Assembly: GCF_037071985.1 (NCBI RefSeq)
Contig: NZ_JAXHDF010000006.1
Coordinates: 186,001-250,000 of the forward strand
Length of the DNA: 64,000 bases
Origin: Pseudogracilibacillus sp037071985
GTDB lineage: Bacteria; Bacillota; Bacilli; Bacillales; Amphibacillaceae
Direction: 5' to 3'
Shown: piece by piece, positions 36,912-44,871 of the stretch
Numbering within the stretch: position 1 is the stretch's first letter
How the letters are laid out: each line of letters starts with the position of its first letter
Translations under genes and position numbers: made by a program
The notes under the pieces: model-generated
Told to the model about the DNA's origin: nothing
Seen by the model: the letters and a program-made list of their open reading frames with translations, nothing else
The model's database searches: none

Positions 36912-37559
36912 TTGGTATCAACTACTGCTTTAATTTCGATAGGAACAATAATATTTAGTTTTATGATTGGAATATTATTTTATTATTTGATCGTTTCTGA
37001 CACAAAGGAGATTAAAAAGCAACGCATAGATCATGCACTTTCTTATCTGATTAATTTTGTTTTATTTATTTGGGCCGGAAAAATCATTCTCCATATCAAT
37101 AGATTTATTTCGGACCCTTTTGCTGTATTAGCTTATCCAAGTGATGCGAATGCCTTTTATATTGCGACTCTATTATTATCCGGCACAATCGCATATCAAG
37201 TAATGCGCGGAAAGTTGGATGGTGTAAGCTTATTGAATACATTTATTCCGATTTTTATTTCCGCCTTATTCACTTACGAATTTTTACAATGGACAGTTCA
37301 TGGAGAAAATCAAGCAATTATTCAACTTACTTGTTCCGCAGTATTATTAGTTATTTATTTTTTACTATTGGAGAAGATGAATGTAACAAAATCGAACTTA
37401 CTCACTATTATGCTATGGATCATGGTTCAAGCGTTCATTGCTATACGTAATACGTATTCAATCGTCTTTGGATACTCTATCTCTATTTATTTTTTTCTAA
37501 TTTTATTTATTCTAGTTTTCATTTATTTTGTGTATAGTATTAGAAGTAGATCAATATAA
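36912..37559 (+). CDS. six-helix membrane protein, unknown; linked to thioredoxin gene
   Basis: 215 residues from a TTG 7 bases after GGAGG. About six hydrophobic segments with an internal KKQRIDHALSYLINFVLFIWAG, few charges and no Cys pair. The next gene, a TlpA/ResA-type thioredoxin, starts 50 bases on with no terminator between, so they form an operon. It may assist the thioredoxin, but it is not recognisably CcdA, ResB or ResC. Confidence 0.65.
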   Translation: MVSTTALISIGTIIFSFMIGILFYYLIVSDTKEIKKQRIDHALSYLINFVLFIWAGKIILHINRFISDPFAVLAYPSDANAFYIATLLLSGTIAYQVMRGKLDGVSLLNTFIPIFISALFTYEFLQWTVHGENQAIIQLTCSAVLLVIYFLLLEKMNVTKSNLLTIMLWIMVQAFIAIRNTYSIVFGYSISIYFFLILFILVFIYFVYSIRSRSI

Positions 37560-37608
37560 ATTAAATACTATTTTACTTAGAGGAAGCGATTTAACTGGAG
37601 GAATATTA

Positions 37609-38133
37609 ATGAGAAAATGGATTATAATACTTATCGTTGTCGGTTTACTCGGATGGGCAATTTACGATTTCACTTCAAAGCAGATTGCCAAAGAAGAAGA
37701 TCCGGAAGTAGGAATCGAAAAGGACAATTCGGCTCCGGATTTTGAACTTACTACAATAGATGGAGAAACAGTGAAGTTATCTGAATTTCGGGGAGAAAAG
37801 ATTTTACTGAATTTTTGGGCAAGCTGGTGTGCACCTTGTCGATCTGAAATGCCAGATATGCAGAAATTTCATGAAACATATGATGATGTTGTTATATTGG
37901 CGGTAAACTTAACGGAAACGGAAACAAGTAAAACGAATGTAACTAATTTTTTAGATGAGTATGAAATCACCTTTCCCGTACTCATGGATAGTGAGACAGT
38001 TGTCGCGAATATTTATAATGCAAGGGCACTACCGACTTCTTATTTAATTAATTCAGACGGTAGGATTCATAATATAGCAACTGGTCCGCTAAATTATGAA
38101 TCAATGGTTCAAGAATTTGATAAAATGGATTGA
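37609..38133 (+). CDS. membrane-anchored TlpA/ResA-like thiol-disulfide oxidoreductase
   Basis: 174 residues from the ATG at 37609, 7 bases after GGAGG; the open frame further upstream overlaps the previous gene and lacks a site. N-terminal anchor (WIIILIVVGLLGWAIYDF), then an extracytoplasmic thioredoxin domain with ILLNFWASWCAPCRSEMP (active-site CxxC) and cis-Pro in ARALPTSYLINSDG. It likely reduces disulfides outside the membrane, for cytochrome c assembly or similar. The gene order does not include resBC. Confidence 0.88.
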   Translation: MRKWIIILIVVGLLGWAIYDFTSKQIAKEEDPEVGIEKDNSAPDFELTTIDGETVKLSEFRGEKILLNFWASWCAPCRSEMPDMQKFHETYDDVVILAVNLTETETSKTNVTNFLDEYEITFPVLMDSETVVANIYNARALPTSYLINSDGRIHNIATGPLNYESMVQEFDKMD

Positions 38134-38182
38134 CTGTACAAAAAAGTGCGTAAAATGTAAACATATGTGTAAACGAAAATGA

Positions 38183-38222
38183 CTCTCCTTACATTTATTA
38201 TTAATGAAGGAGAGATTTTTTT
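38183..38222 (+). terminator. terminator-like hairpin that contains the amidase ribosome site
   Basis: CTCTCCTT (38183-38190) pairs with AAGGAGAG (38207-38214), followed by ATTTTTTT and immediately by the amidase ATG at 38223. The right arm is the only Shine-Dalgarno of the amidase gene. The structure can end the thioredoxin transcript and also block amidase translation. Confidence 0.7.
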
Positions 38223-39194
38223 ATGGTGAAAATTTTTATTGATCCTGGTCATGGAGGCACAGATTCCGGAGCAACAGGAAACGCCTTATTAGAAAAAAAT
38301 ATAACATTACAGATAGCATTAGCGGTTCGTAAGTATTTAAGTGAATATAAAGGTGTTTCAATAAAAATGTCTAGAACGACAGATAAAACAGTTACCTTAA
38401 ATGAAAGAACAAAAGAAGCAAACAGTTGGGGAGCAGATTATTTCCTAAGCATTCATATTAACGCTGGGAAAGGTACTGGATTCGAGTCGTATATTTTTAA
38501 TAAATTATCAGATACAAGTTCTTCGGCGAAGAAAAGAACGATTATTCATAAAAAAGTTTTAGCAGTTAATGAATTAAGAAATCGGGGTCAAAAGAAAGCT
38601 AATTTACACGTCTTACGTGAGTCTAAAATGGAAGCTGCTCTTACAGAAAATGGTTTTATTGATACAGCCATAGATGCAATAAAAATGAAAGATAAAGCTT
38701 GGATTGCTCGAGTTGGTAAGGCACATGCAGAAGGTATTGCACAAATTTATAACTTAAAAAAGAGTTCACCTCCATCTACTCCTACTCCCTCTAAACCCAC
38801 GTCAAATTCAATCAAAGACACGTATAAAGTGATTAAAACTACCGAGGGCTATTCTACTGCACAAGATGCAAAAAATAGGAAAAACAAGAGATCAACCGTA
38901 TCAGCTGGTACGTATTATGTATATAAGAAGGCTTCTGGGATGCTGAATGTGACTAAACAGAAAGGGACTCCGGGAAGTTGGATCAACCCTACAACATCTT
39001 CACCAAAACAGCCTTCATTTAAAGTCGGAGATCATGTTGTCATTAAAAATAGCGCCAAAACTTATGCTACGGGAGAAAAAATACCGAGCTGGGTAAAAAA
39101 CAAGTCATTAACAGTTCAGCAAGTAGCCTCGGAACGCCTGCTACTAAAAGAGATAACCTCCTGGGTGAAAAAGACAGACGTATCGAAAAAATAA
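38223..39194 (+). CDS. N-acetylmuramoyl-L-alanine amidase, endolysin-like
   Basis: 323 residues. Amidase_3 domain over residues 1-178 with zinc ligands His10 (DPGHGG), Glu24, His78 (LSIHINAG) and catalytic Glu142 (LTENGFID). A Pro/Ser/Thr linker follows, then two C-terminal modules: a SPOR-like YKVIKTTEGYSTAQDAKNRK unit and an SH3-like VGDHVVIKNSAKTYATGE unit ending in SWVKK, both seen in Bacillus phage-type endolysins. No signal peptide, as in endolysins or mother-cell lytic enzymes (CwlC-like). No holin or phage genes adjoin. Confidence 0.9.
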   Translation: MVKIFIDPGHGGTDSGATGNALLEKNITLQIALAVRKYLSEYKGVSIKMSRTTDKTVTLNERTKEANSWGADYFLSIHINAGKGTGFESYIFNKLSDTSSSAKKRTIIHKKVLAVNELRNRGQKKANLHVLRESKMEAALTENGFIDTAIDAIKMKDKAWIARVGKAHAEGIAQIYNLKKSSPPSTPTPSKPTSNSIKDTYKVIKTTEGYSTAQDAKNRKNKRSTVSAGTYYVYKKASGMLNVTKQKGTPGSWINPTTSSPKQPSFKVGDHVVIKNSAKTYATGEKIPSWVKNKSLTVQQVASERLLLKEITSWVKKTDVSKK

Positions 39195-39363
39195 TAAAAA
39201 GTATAAGATTTCTGGAAAGAATTTGGTTTTATTGATTTAAGAAGTATGAATAGAGGCAGTTAATGTATGAACATTTCTTAATTTATCCAACTTAATAAAA
39301 TATCACTTGTCCAATTGTATACGTTTAGTCTGTTTAAGTTTACAAAAGGAACTTAAGCAAAAT

Positions 39364-39440
39364 CCCAGTGTTTTTATAAAAGTATCCGTGAGTGTTGATA
39401 GTATGCACGATGCTTCGATACCAAAAATACTGGGGTTTTT
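39364..39440 (+). other. nested hairpin with T-tail in a gene-free stretch
   Basis: Outer arms CCCAGTGTTTTT (39364-39375) and AAAAATACTGGG (39423-39434) pair with one mismatch. Inside them GTATC (39382-39386) pairs with GATAC (39417-39421) and CGTG (39387-39390) with CACG (39406-39409). GTTTTT follows. It may be a terminator, a small RNA end or an insertion-sequence remnant. The surrounding 39195-39802 stretch has no supported gene; a smaller hairpin CTAAAGA/TCTTTAG enclosing CCCC/GGGG lies at 39715-39752. Confidence 0.5.
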
Positions 39441-39802
39441 AATGATGTTGATGATAGAATTCCTAAGTTCGTTTATTCTGGTTTCAGTTGCTAATAAATG
39501 AGCCGAGGGGTCTTTAATAGAATACTAAACTAGTTAGAGCGTGTTCTTTAAAGGCCTTACAGTCTTATATTGAATATGAAGAACTACAAAAATTAACGAT
39601 AAGATAAACCTTTTAGCCTATTGAAGTGTGGCTTGTTATTGGATAAGATAATTTAGGTTGTTTAAAGTTTTTAGCAGATAAGAAAAGATTTATACTTTCT
39701 TACTGCTCACTTAACTAAAGACTCCCCCTATGAAGGGGCATATTTTCTTTAGCGATAAGCTAAGTTTTCTAATTAAAAATTCATTAAAAAAGGAAGAGTA
39801 GA

Positions 39803-40252
39803 ATGAAAAAATGGATAATGTTTGGTCTAACAATACTTCTCAGTTTTACACTAGTCGCTTGTAATTCTAAGGAAAATATCGTTACGCTTCAAACGGAACA
39901 AGATGGCGTTATAAGTGAACTTACTTATAAAGCGAATGGAGACAAAGTAACTGAACAAACTGCCAAAAATGTATTGCCTTATGAATCAATAGGTGTAACC
40001 ACTTCAGAGGAAGCAAAGGAAGTATTAGACGATTTAATAGTCGGCTATGATGATACAGAAGGGGTTACACATAATATGGATTACCAAGATGACAAAGTAA
40101 TTGAAACACTAACGATAGACTACGAAACGGCTGATTTAAATGAAGTAAACAAATTGTCTGGAGCCTCGTTTGAAGGAGATGTAGACAAAGGAATTAGTTT
40201 AAAAAAATCAGTGGAAATGTTACAAGAACAAGGATATGAAGTTGTTGAGTAA
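39803..40252 (+). CDS. YehR-like (DUF1307) lipoprotein
   Basis: 149 residues after AAGGAAGAG. Lipobox TLVAC with Cys20 predicts a lipid-anchored surface protein. The body matches the DUF1307/YehR layout: VTLQTEQDGVISELTYKANGDKV, an Asp/Glu-rich middle and a C-terminal SVEMLQEQGYEVVE. Function unknown. Monocistronic with terminator. Confidence 0.82.
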   Translation: MKKWIMFGLTILLSFTLVACNSKENIVTLQTEQDGVISELTYKANGDKVTEQTAKNVLPYESIGVTTSEEAKEVLDDLIVGYDDTEGVTHNMDYQDDKVIETLTIDYETADLNEVNKLSGASFEGDVDKGISLKKSVEMLQEQGYEVVE

Positions 40253-40279
40253 TCTACAGAGTTAAATAGAAAGTTTTTT

Positions 40280-40303
40280 AGCACCCATTGAGGTGCTTTT
40301 TTT
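40280..40303 (+). terminator. rho-independent terminator
   Basis: AGCACC (40280-40285) pairs with GGTGCT (40292-40297) over CATTGA, followed by T7. Confidence 0.92.
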
Positions 40304-40526
40304 CATGCCCAAATACTTAAGGTGGCATTGATATTGTAGATGCCTCATTGGAATGAAATACGTTTACTTAGCTAATAAAAAATTTGTTGATCGATTGTTG
40401 ACTAAATTCAGCGAGCAGCAACATAAAAATAGCCAAACTACCCTGATAAATTCTTCATAAAAACTTTTAGGCTTGAAGTTTCGTTCACTTTTAGTTATGG
40501 TAAATATACAACTGCATATACTAACA

Positions 40527-40668
40527 AGTCTTCGGGGTCGGGTGAAATTCCCAATCGACGGTGATTAAGGATAATTCCTTACAGCCCGTGACCTGTGTCA
40601 TATAAATGACATGGCTGATCTGGTGAAACTCCAGAGCCGACAGTGATAGTCTGGATGGGAGAAGAATT
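40527..40668 (+). promoter_or_regulatory. FMN riboswitch (RFN element)
   Basis: The conserved RFN blocks are present in order: CTTCGGGGTCGGGTGAAATT, CCCAATCGACGGTGAT, ACAGCCCGTGACC, then TGGTGAAACTCCAGAGCCGA, CAGTGATAGTCTGGATGGGA and GAAGAA. The variable stem P-arm between them is TGTGTCATATAAATGACATG. It senses FMN and controls the rib operon that starts at 40868. Confidence 0.97.
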
Positions 40669-40812
40669 GTTAAACGAGTAAATAAGTGGAGTATATTTTT
40701 TTGCATTCCTTCTTTATACATTTATTGGATATTAATGGAGGCATTGAAATAGTATGTCTATTTTCGTGTACTTTCACACGCTTATTTGCTTATTTAATAA
40801 TTGATTTTTAAG

Positions 40813-40845
40813 TGCCTCTGAAGAAGATTCAGAGGCATTTTTTTG
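40813..40845 (+). terminator. riboswitch-controlled terminator before ribD
   Basis: TGCCTCTGAA (40813-40822) pairs with TTCAGAGGCA (40828-40837), followed by eight T residues. It lies between the RFN element and ribD, so FMN binding should favour it and stop transcription. Confidence 0.93.
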
Positions 40846-40867
40846 TTTTATGTAAGGAGGGGATAGG

Positions 40868-41992
40868 TTGTTAGATGAAAAATATATGCGTTTTGCAATT
40901 CAGTTAGCGGAACAAATGAAAGGTCAAACAACCCCGAATCCGCCTGTTGGTGCAGTTGTAGTTAATAATCAAACCATTGTAGGTTTCGGTGCACATATGA
41001 CATCTGGAGAAGCCCATGCAGAAGTTATTGCATTAGAAATGGCTGGTGAAAATGCAAGAGGTTCAACGGTATATGTAACGCTTGAACCGTGTACTCATTT
41101 TGGAAAAACGGCTCCTTGTGCAGATCTATTAATCGAAAAGCAAGTGAAAAAAGTTGTCATTGCTTGTATCGATGTACATGACAAGGTTGCAGGAGAAGGA
41201 GTAGCTAAATTAAAGGATGCAGGAATTGAAGTTGAGACTGGATATTTAAGGCAAGAGGCGATTCATTTATATGATGTGTTTTTTTATTCCATTACATCAA
41301 AGTTGCCATTTGTAACAGTGAAAACTGCTGTAAGCCTAGATGGGAAAACAGCTACTGTTGGGCAGGAAAGTAAATGGATCACGAATAAAACGGCTCGATT
41401 AGATGCACATCTTTACCGTCATCAGCATGATGCTATTTTAGTTGGAGTAAATACCGTTATAAAAGACAATCCAAAATTAACAACTCGCATCCCTGGTGGA
41501 AGAAATCCAATCCGTATCATTTTAGATACACATTTACGTACTCCTACAAACGCGAAGATAGTTACTGATGGTGAGGCTGAAACATGGATTTTTATAGGTA
41601 AACGAACACCCTCATCGAAACTAAAGAAGTTTACTCATTCTTTCGTGCGTATATTTCAGATGGAAGATGAAACATTGGAAATGAGAAAGGTTTTGGAGAT
41701 ATTAAGTAAAGAAAACGTCTCATCACTATTTGTTGAGGGTGGGGCAACTATTAATGGTTCCTTATTAAAAGAAAAATTAATTAATCAACTAATTATATAT
41801 ATGGCACCTATCTTGATTGGTGGAAAAGATGCTCCAGGTCCATTTGGTGGAGAGGGATTCCATCATTTAAGGGAATCGTATCATTTACAAATTAGTGAAA
41901 TTACCCAGATCGATGATCAAATTAAGATTGTTGCTAAAAAGGAGGATATGAATGTTCACGGGAATTGTAGAGGAAAAGGGTCAAATAATTGA
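40868..41992 (+). CDS. ribD: riboflavin-specific deaminase/reductase
   Basis: 374 residues from a TTG 7 bases after GGAGG. N-terminal cytidine-deaminase-like domain with zinc site His50-Ala-Glu52 and Cys75/Cys84 in LEPCTHFGKTAPCADLL. C-terminal reductase domain from about residue 145 (FVTVKTAVSLDGKTAT, FVEGGATINGSLL). Carries out the second and third steps from the GTP cyclohydrolase II product. Its end overlaps ribE by 41 bases. Confidence 0.96.
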   Translation: MLDEKYMRFAIQLAEQMKGQTTPNPPVGAVVVNNQTIVGFGAHMTSGEAHAEVIALEMAGENARGSTVYVTLEPCTHFGKTAPCADLLIEKQVKKVVIACIDVHDKVAGEGVAKLKDAGIEVETGYLRQEAIHLYDVFFYSITSKLPFVTVKTAVSLDGKTATVGQESKWITNKTARLDAHLYRHQHDAILVGVNTVIKDNPKLTTRIPGGRNPIRIILDTHLRTPTNAKIVTDGEAETWIFIGKRTPSSKLKKFTHSFVRIFQMEDETLEMRKVLEILSKENVSSLFVEGGATINGSLLKEKLINQLIIYMAPILIGGKDAPGPFGGEGFHHLRESYHLQISEITQIDDQIKIVAKKEDMNVHGNCRGKGSNN

Positions 41993-42560
41993 TTTAAGTA
42001 AAGTTACTGAACGCGCAATACAATTAACGATACAAGCAACTGATGTTTTAGATGACATCAATATAGGTGATAGCATTTCAGTTAACGGGATATGTCTAAC
42101 CGTAACAGCTTTTAACAAATCATCTTTTAAAGTAGATGTGATGCCTGAAACGATAAAGGCGACTTCACTCTCATCGTTAAAAAATGGCTCCTATGTCAAT
42201 TTGGAAAGAGCGCTTTTACCAACGGATAGAATGGGTGGTCATTTTGTAACGGGGCATGTTGATGGATTAGGGAAAATTACTCAAAAACAATTTGTGGAGA
42301 ATTCTATTTATTATAAAATTAGTATCTCTCATTCGCTCATTCCTTATTTTGTTTTGAAAGGATCTGTTACTGTTGATGGTGTTAGTTTAACAGTTTTTGA
42401 TATAGAAGAATCAGAATGTACGTTAACTATTTCACTAATCCCGCACACAGCAGCTGCCACGATTCTTGGAGAAAAGAAGGTTGGAGATATAGTTAATATC
42501 GAATGTGATTTACTTGCAAAACATGTCCATCATTATTTAGAAAAAAACATAAGGATGTGA
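41952..42560 (+). CDS. ribE: riboflavin synthase, alpha subunit
   Basis: 202 residues with AAGGAGG upstream inside ribD. Two lumazine-binding repeats: MFTGIVEEKGQI with NGICLTV in the first and GHVDGLG with VDGVSLTV in the second. Dismutates two 6,7-dimethyl-8-ribityllumazine molecules to riboflavin. Confidence 0.96.
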   Translation: MFTGIVEEKGQIIDLSKVTERAIQLTIQATDVLDDINIGDSISVNGICLTVTAFNKSSFKVDVMPETIKATSLSSLKNGSYVNLERALLPTDRMGGHFVTGHVDGLGKITQKQFVENSIYYKISISHSLIPYFVLKGSVTVDGVSLTVFDIEESECTLTISLIPHTAAATILGEKKVGDIVNIECDLLAKHVHHYLEKNIRM

Positions 42561-42564
42561 GAAG

Positions 42565-43758
42565 ATGTTCAACCCGATTGAAGAAGCGATCCATGATTTA
42601 AAACAAGGCAAAATCATCATCGTTATAGATGATGAAGATCGAGAAAATGAAGGTGATTTTGTTGCCTTAGCTGATAAAGTGACTCCAGAAATGATTAATT
42701 TTATGATTACTCATGGGAAAGGGCTAGTTTGTACTCCGATTTCGGAAGAACTGGCCTATACATTAGACCTTTCTCTTATGACAAATAAAAATACGGATCC
42801 TTATAGTACCGCCTTTACGGTCAGTATTGATCACATTCAGACTACTACTGGAATTAGTGCCGAAGAACGTGCACTCACTATTAAGGCATTAACAGAAAGA
42901 CAGGTGAAAAAGGAAGATTTTAAAAGACCTGGTCATGTCTTTCCTTTAATAGCTAAAAAAGACGGTGTACTTCAACGAGCAGGACATACCGAAGCAGCAA
43001 TCGATTTAGCAAAACTAAGTGGTGCATTTCCGGCTAGTATTATCTGTGAAATTATTAAGGAGGATGGAACAATGGCTCGTCTTCCTGAACTAGTTAAAAT
43101 TGCCGAAAAGTTTGAGATGAAATTAATTACTATTAAAGATTTAATTTCTTATCGTAAACACCATGAATCACTAGTTAAACGGGAAGTAGAAACAACTCTT
43201 TCAACAGAATATGGAGAATTTAAGATGATTGGCTATTCTAATAAACTAGATTCTAAAGAACATATTGCCTTGGTGAAAGGGGAAATTAGCAAGGGGCAAC
43301 CTGTTTTAGTGCGGATTCATTCAGAATGCTTAACGGGAGATGTTTTCCATTCGACTCGATGTGATTGTGGTCCACAACTCGATCAAGCCTTAAAGATGAT
43401 AAGCGATAAGGGACATGGGATTCTAGTATATATGCGCCAAGAAGGAAGAGGAATTGGATTATTTAATAAACTCAGAGCATATCAACTGCAAAATGAAGGG
43501 CTTGATACAGTTGAGGCAAATGAAGCCTTAGGTTTTCCTGCTGATATGAGAGAATACGAAATTAGCGCACAAATTTTGCTTGATTTGCATGCAAATACTA
43601 TCGAATTAATTACGAATAATCCAAAGAAAGTAAAAGCGTTAAAAGATAATCAAATACATGTTATAGATCGTGTAGAGACAGAGTTAGCCATACACAAAGA
43701 AAACAGTAAGTATCTGCATACAAAGCAACAAAAATTGGGGCATTTATTATCACTTTAA
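42565..43758 (+). CDS. ribBA: bifunctional DHBP synthase / GTP cyclohydrolase II
   Basis: 397 residues. N-terminal DHBP synthase with DDEDRENEGDFVALA and THGKGLVC, and the HTEAAIDLAKLSG motif. C-terminal GTP cyclohydrolase II from about residue 205 with zinc Cys residues in CLTGDVFHSTRCDCGPQL and MRQEGRGIGL. Starts 4 bases after ribE. Supplies both branches of riboflavin synthesis. Confidence 0.97.
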   Translation: MFNPIEEAIHDLKQGKIIIVIDDEDRENEGDFVALADKVTPEMINFMITHGKGLVCTPISEELAYTLDLSLMTNKNTDPYSTAFTVSIDHIQTTTGISAEERALTIKALTERQVKKEDFKRPGHVFPLIAKKDGVLQRAGHTEAAIDLAKLSGAFPASIICEIIKEDGTMARLPELVKIAEKFEMKLITIKDLISYRKHHESLVKREVETTLSTEYGEFKMIGYSNKLDSKEHIALVKGEISKGQPVLVRIHSECLTGDVFHSTRCDCGPQLDQALKMISDKGHGILVYMRQEGRGIGLFNKLRAYQLQNEGLDTVEANEALGFPADMREYEISAQILLDLHANTIELITNNPKKVKALKDNQIHVIDRVETELAIHKENSKYLHTKQQKLGHLLSL

Positions 43759-43776
43759 AATAAAGGAGATCTGAAA

Positions 43777-44244
43777 TTGAGCAAAGTATACACAGGTAAG
43801 TTAGTAGGGAACGAACTAAAGATTGGAATTATTGTTGGCCGTTTTAACGACTTGATAACAAAAAATTTAGCGGAAGGAGCGATCGGTGCATTAAAAGGAT
43901 ACGGGGTACAAGAAAGTAATATTGATGTTGCATGGGTGCCCGGTGCTTTTGAAATTCCGTTAATTGCTAGGCAGATGGCGGAACGTCCTTATGATGCTAT
44001 TATTGCTTTAGGTGCAGTCATTCGTGGAGCAACTCCTCATTTTGATTATGTATGTAATGAAGCCGCAAAAGGTATTTCGCAAGTAAGTTTACAGAGCGGA
44101 AAACCTGTCATCTTTGGTATCTTAACAACTGATACGATCGATCAAGCAATAGAAAGAGCAGGCACAACCAATGGAAACAAAGGCGCTGATGCCGCTGCAG
44201 CAGCAGTAGAAATGGCAAATTTAGTTAAAGAATTGAAAGAATGA
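43777..44244 (+). CDS. ribH: 6,7-dimethyl-8-ribityllumazine synthase
   Basis: 155 residues from a TTG after AAAGGAG. Typical motifs: GIIVGRFNDLIT, WVPGAFEIPLIA, ALGAVIRGATPHFDYV (with the catalytic His) and FGILTTDTIDQAIERAGT. Last gene of the rib operon. Confidence 0.97.
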   Translation: MSKVYTGKLVGNELKIGIIVGRFNDLITKNLAEGAIGALKGYGVQESNIDVAWVPGAFEIPLIARQMAERPYDAIIALGAVIRGATPHFDYVCNEAAKGISQVSLQSGKPVIFGILTTDTIDQAIERAGTTNGNKGADAAAAAVEMANLVKELKE

Positions 44245-44300
44245 GTAAGCCAATTTGCGATAATGTGAGCAACTTTCAGAAAAAGTGAGCCAATTTCATA
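44241..44300. repeat. three imperfect 20-bp direct repeats after ribH
   Basis: ATGAGTAAGCCAATTTGCGA, TAATGTGAGCAACTTTCAGA and AAAAGTGAGCCAATTTCATA follow one another with exact 20-base periodicity from 44241, sharing GTGAGCCAATTT. The first overlaps the ribH stop. Multiple short repeats like this occur at ends of IS21-family elements, so it may be a remnant; no transposase is nearby. Confidence 0.6.
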
Positions 44301-44458
44301 AGTGATTATAAATCTAGTGATGTCTAATATGATAATCTTTCTATTTTATGTAAAGAATCTCTTTTAATCTTTCATCAACATAGAAAAGTGGCGAATACTT
44401 CAATTGGTTTTTTTGAAGTAGTACGCTAGTATTGGTATAGAGAAAGAATATAAAGGGG

Positions 44459-44662
44459 ATGTTTCCGATTAAAATAGATTTGAAATTTTATCTTTATCAA
44501 ATAGTAGGCGTATTAATTATTTGGATCGGGATGACAATTTTTCGAAAAGATATGGATGCATCAGGAGAGATAATTTATTATGTAGTTACTTCCTGGTTAT
44601 TATTACTGATCGTATTGGCTGTGAAAAAATTTATTCGAGATCGTAAAACAAATGAAAAATAA
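44459..44662 (+). CDS. small two-helix membrane protein, unknown
   Basis: 67 residues with two hydrophobic helices (YLYQIVGVLIIWIGMTIF and IIYYVVTSWLLLLIVLAVKK) and a basic tail. AAAGGGG lies directly against the ATG at 44459, too close for normal use; an in-frame ATT at 44468 has ideal 9-base spacing and could be the true start. Ends in a strong terminator. Family not recognised. Confidence 0.6.
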   Translation: MFPIKIDLKFYLYQIVGVLIIWIGMTIFRKDMDASGEIIYYVVTSWLLLLIVLAVKKFIRDRKTNEK

Positions 44663-44677
44663 AATGAATTCTGTTTC

Positions 44678-44706
44678 AAAAAACCTCTATTTTATAGAGG
44701 TTTTTT
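44678..44706 (+). terminator. bidirectional rho-independent terminator
   Basis: AAAAAACCTCTA pairs with TAGAGGTTTTTT over a 5-base loop. Confidence 0.94.
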
Positions 44707-44758
44707 CTTTTCATTGAAGGGAAGATAGTAAAGTAAATGTCAATAAATGTACATAGAA

Positions 44759-44786
44759 CCGTGCGAGTATTGTAACTAATACACGG
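44759..44786. promoter_or_regulatory. dyad upstream of cydA
   Basis: GTATT (44767-44771) and AATAC (44778-44782) with outer CCG/CGG form an imperfect dyad about 90 bases before cydA. It does not match the Rex consensus. Possible operator for redox or oxygen control of the cyd operon. Confidence 0.3.
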
Positions 44787-44871
44787 AAATGTTTATTCAA
44801 TATCCCGTATACTGAAGATACAATATTAGTTAAATATTTTTGTTTATATAAAGGCAAAGGAGATGGAATGA

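Noticed and set aside
39307..39501. A 64-residue plus-strand frame
   Set aside because: No ribosome site, and it is interrupted in sense by the nested hairpin at 39364-39440.
40521..40721. A minus-strand frame across the rib leader
   Set aside because: It is antisense to the FMN riboswitch, whose conserved blocks explain the sequence fully.
40754..40804. A possible 16-codon leader peptide between riboswitch and terminator (ATG TCT ATT ...)
   Set aside because: GGAGG is 12 bases away, no regulatory codons stand out, and the FMN riboswitch already accounts for control.
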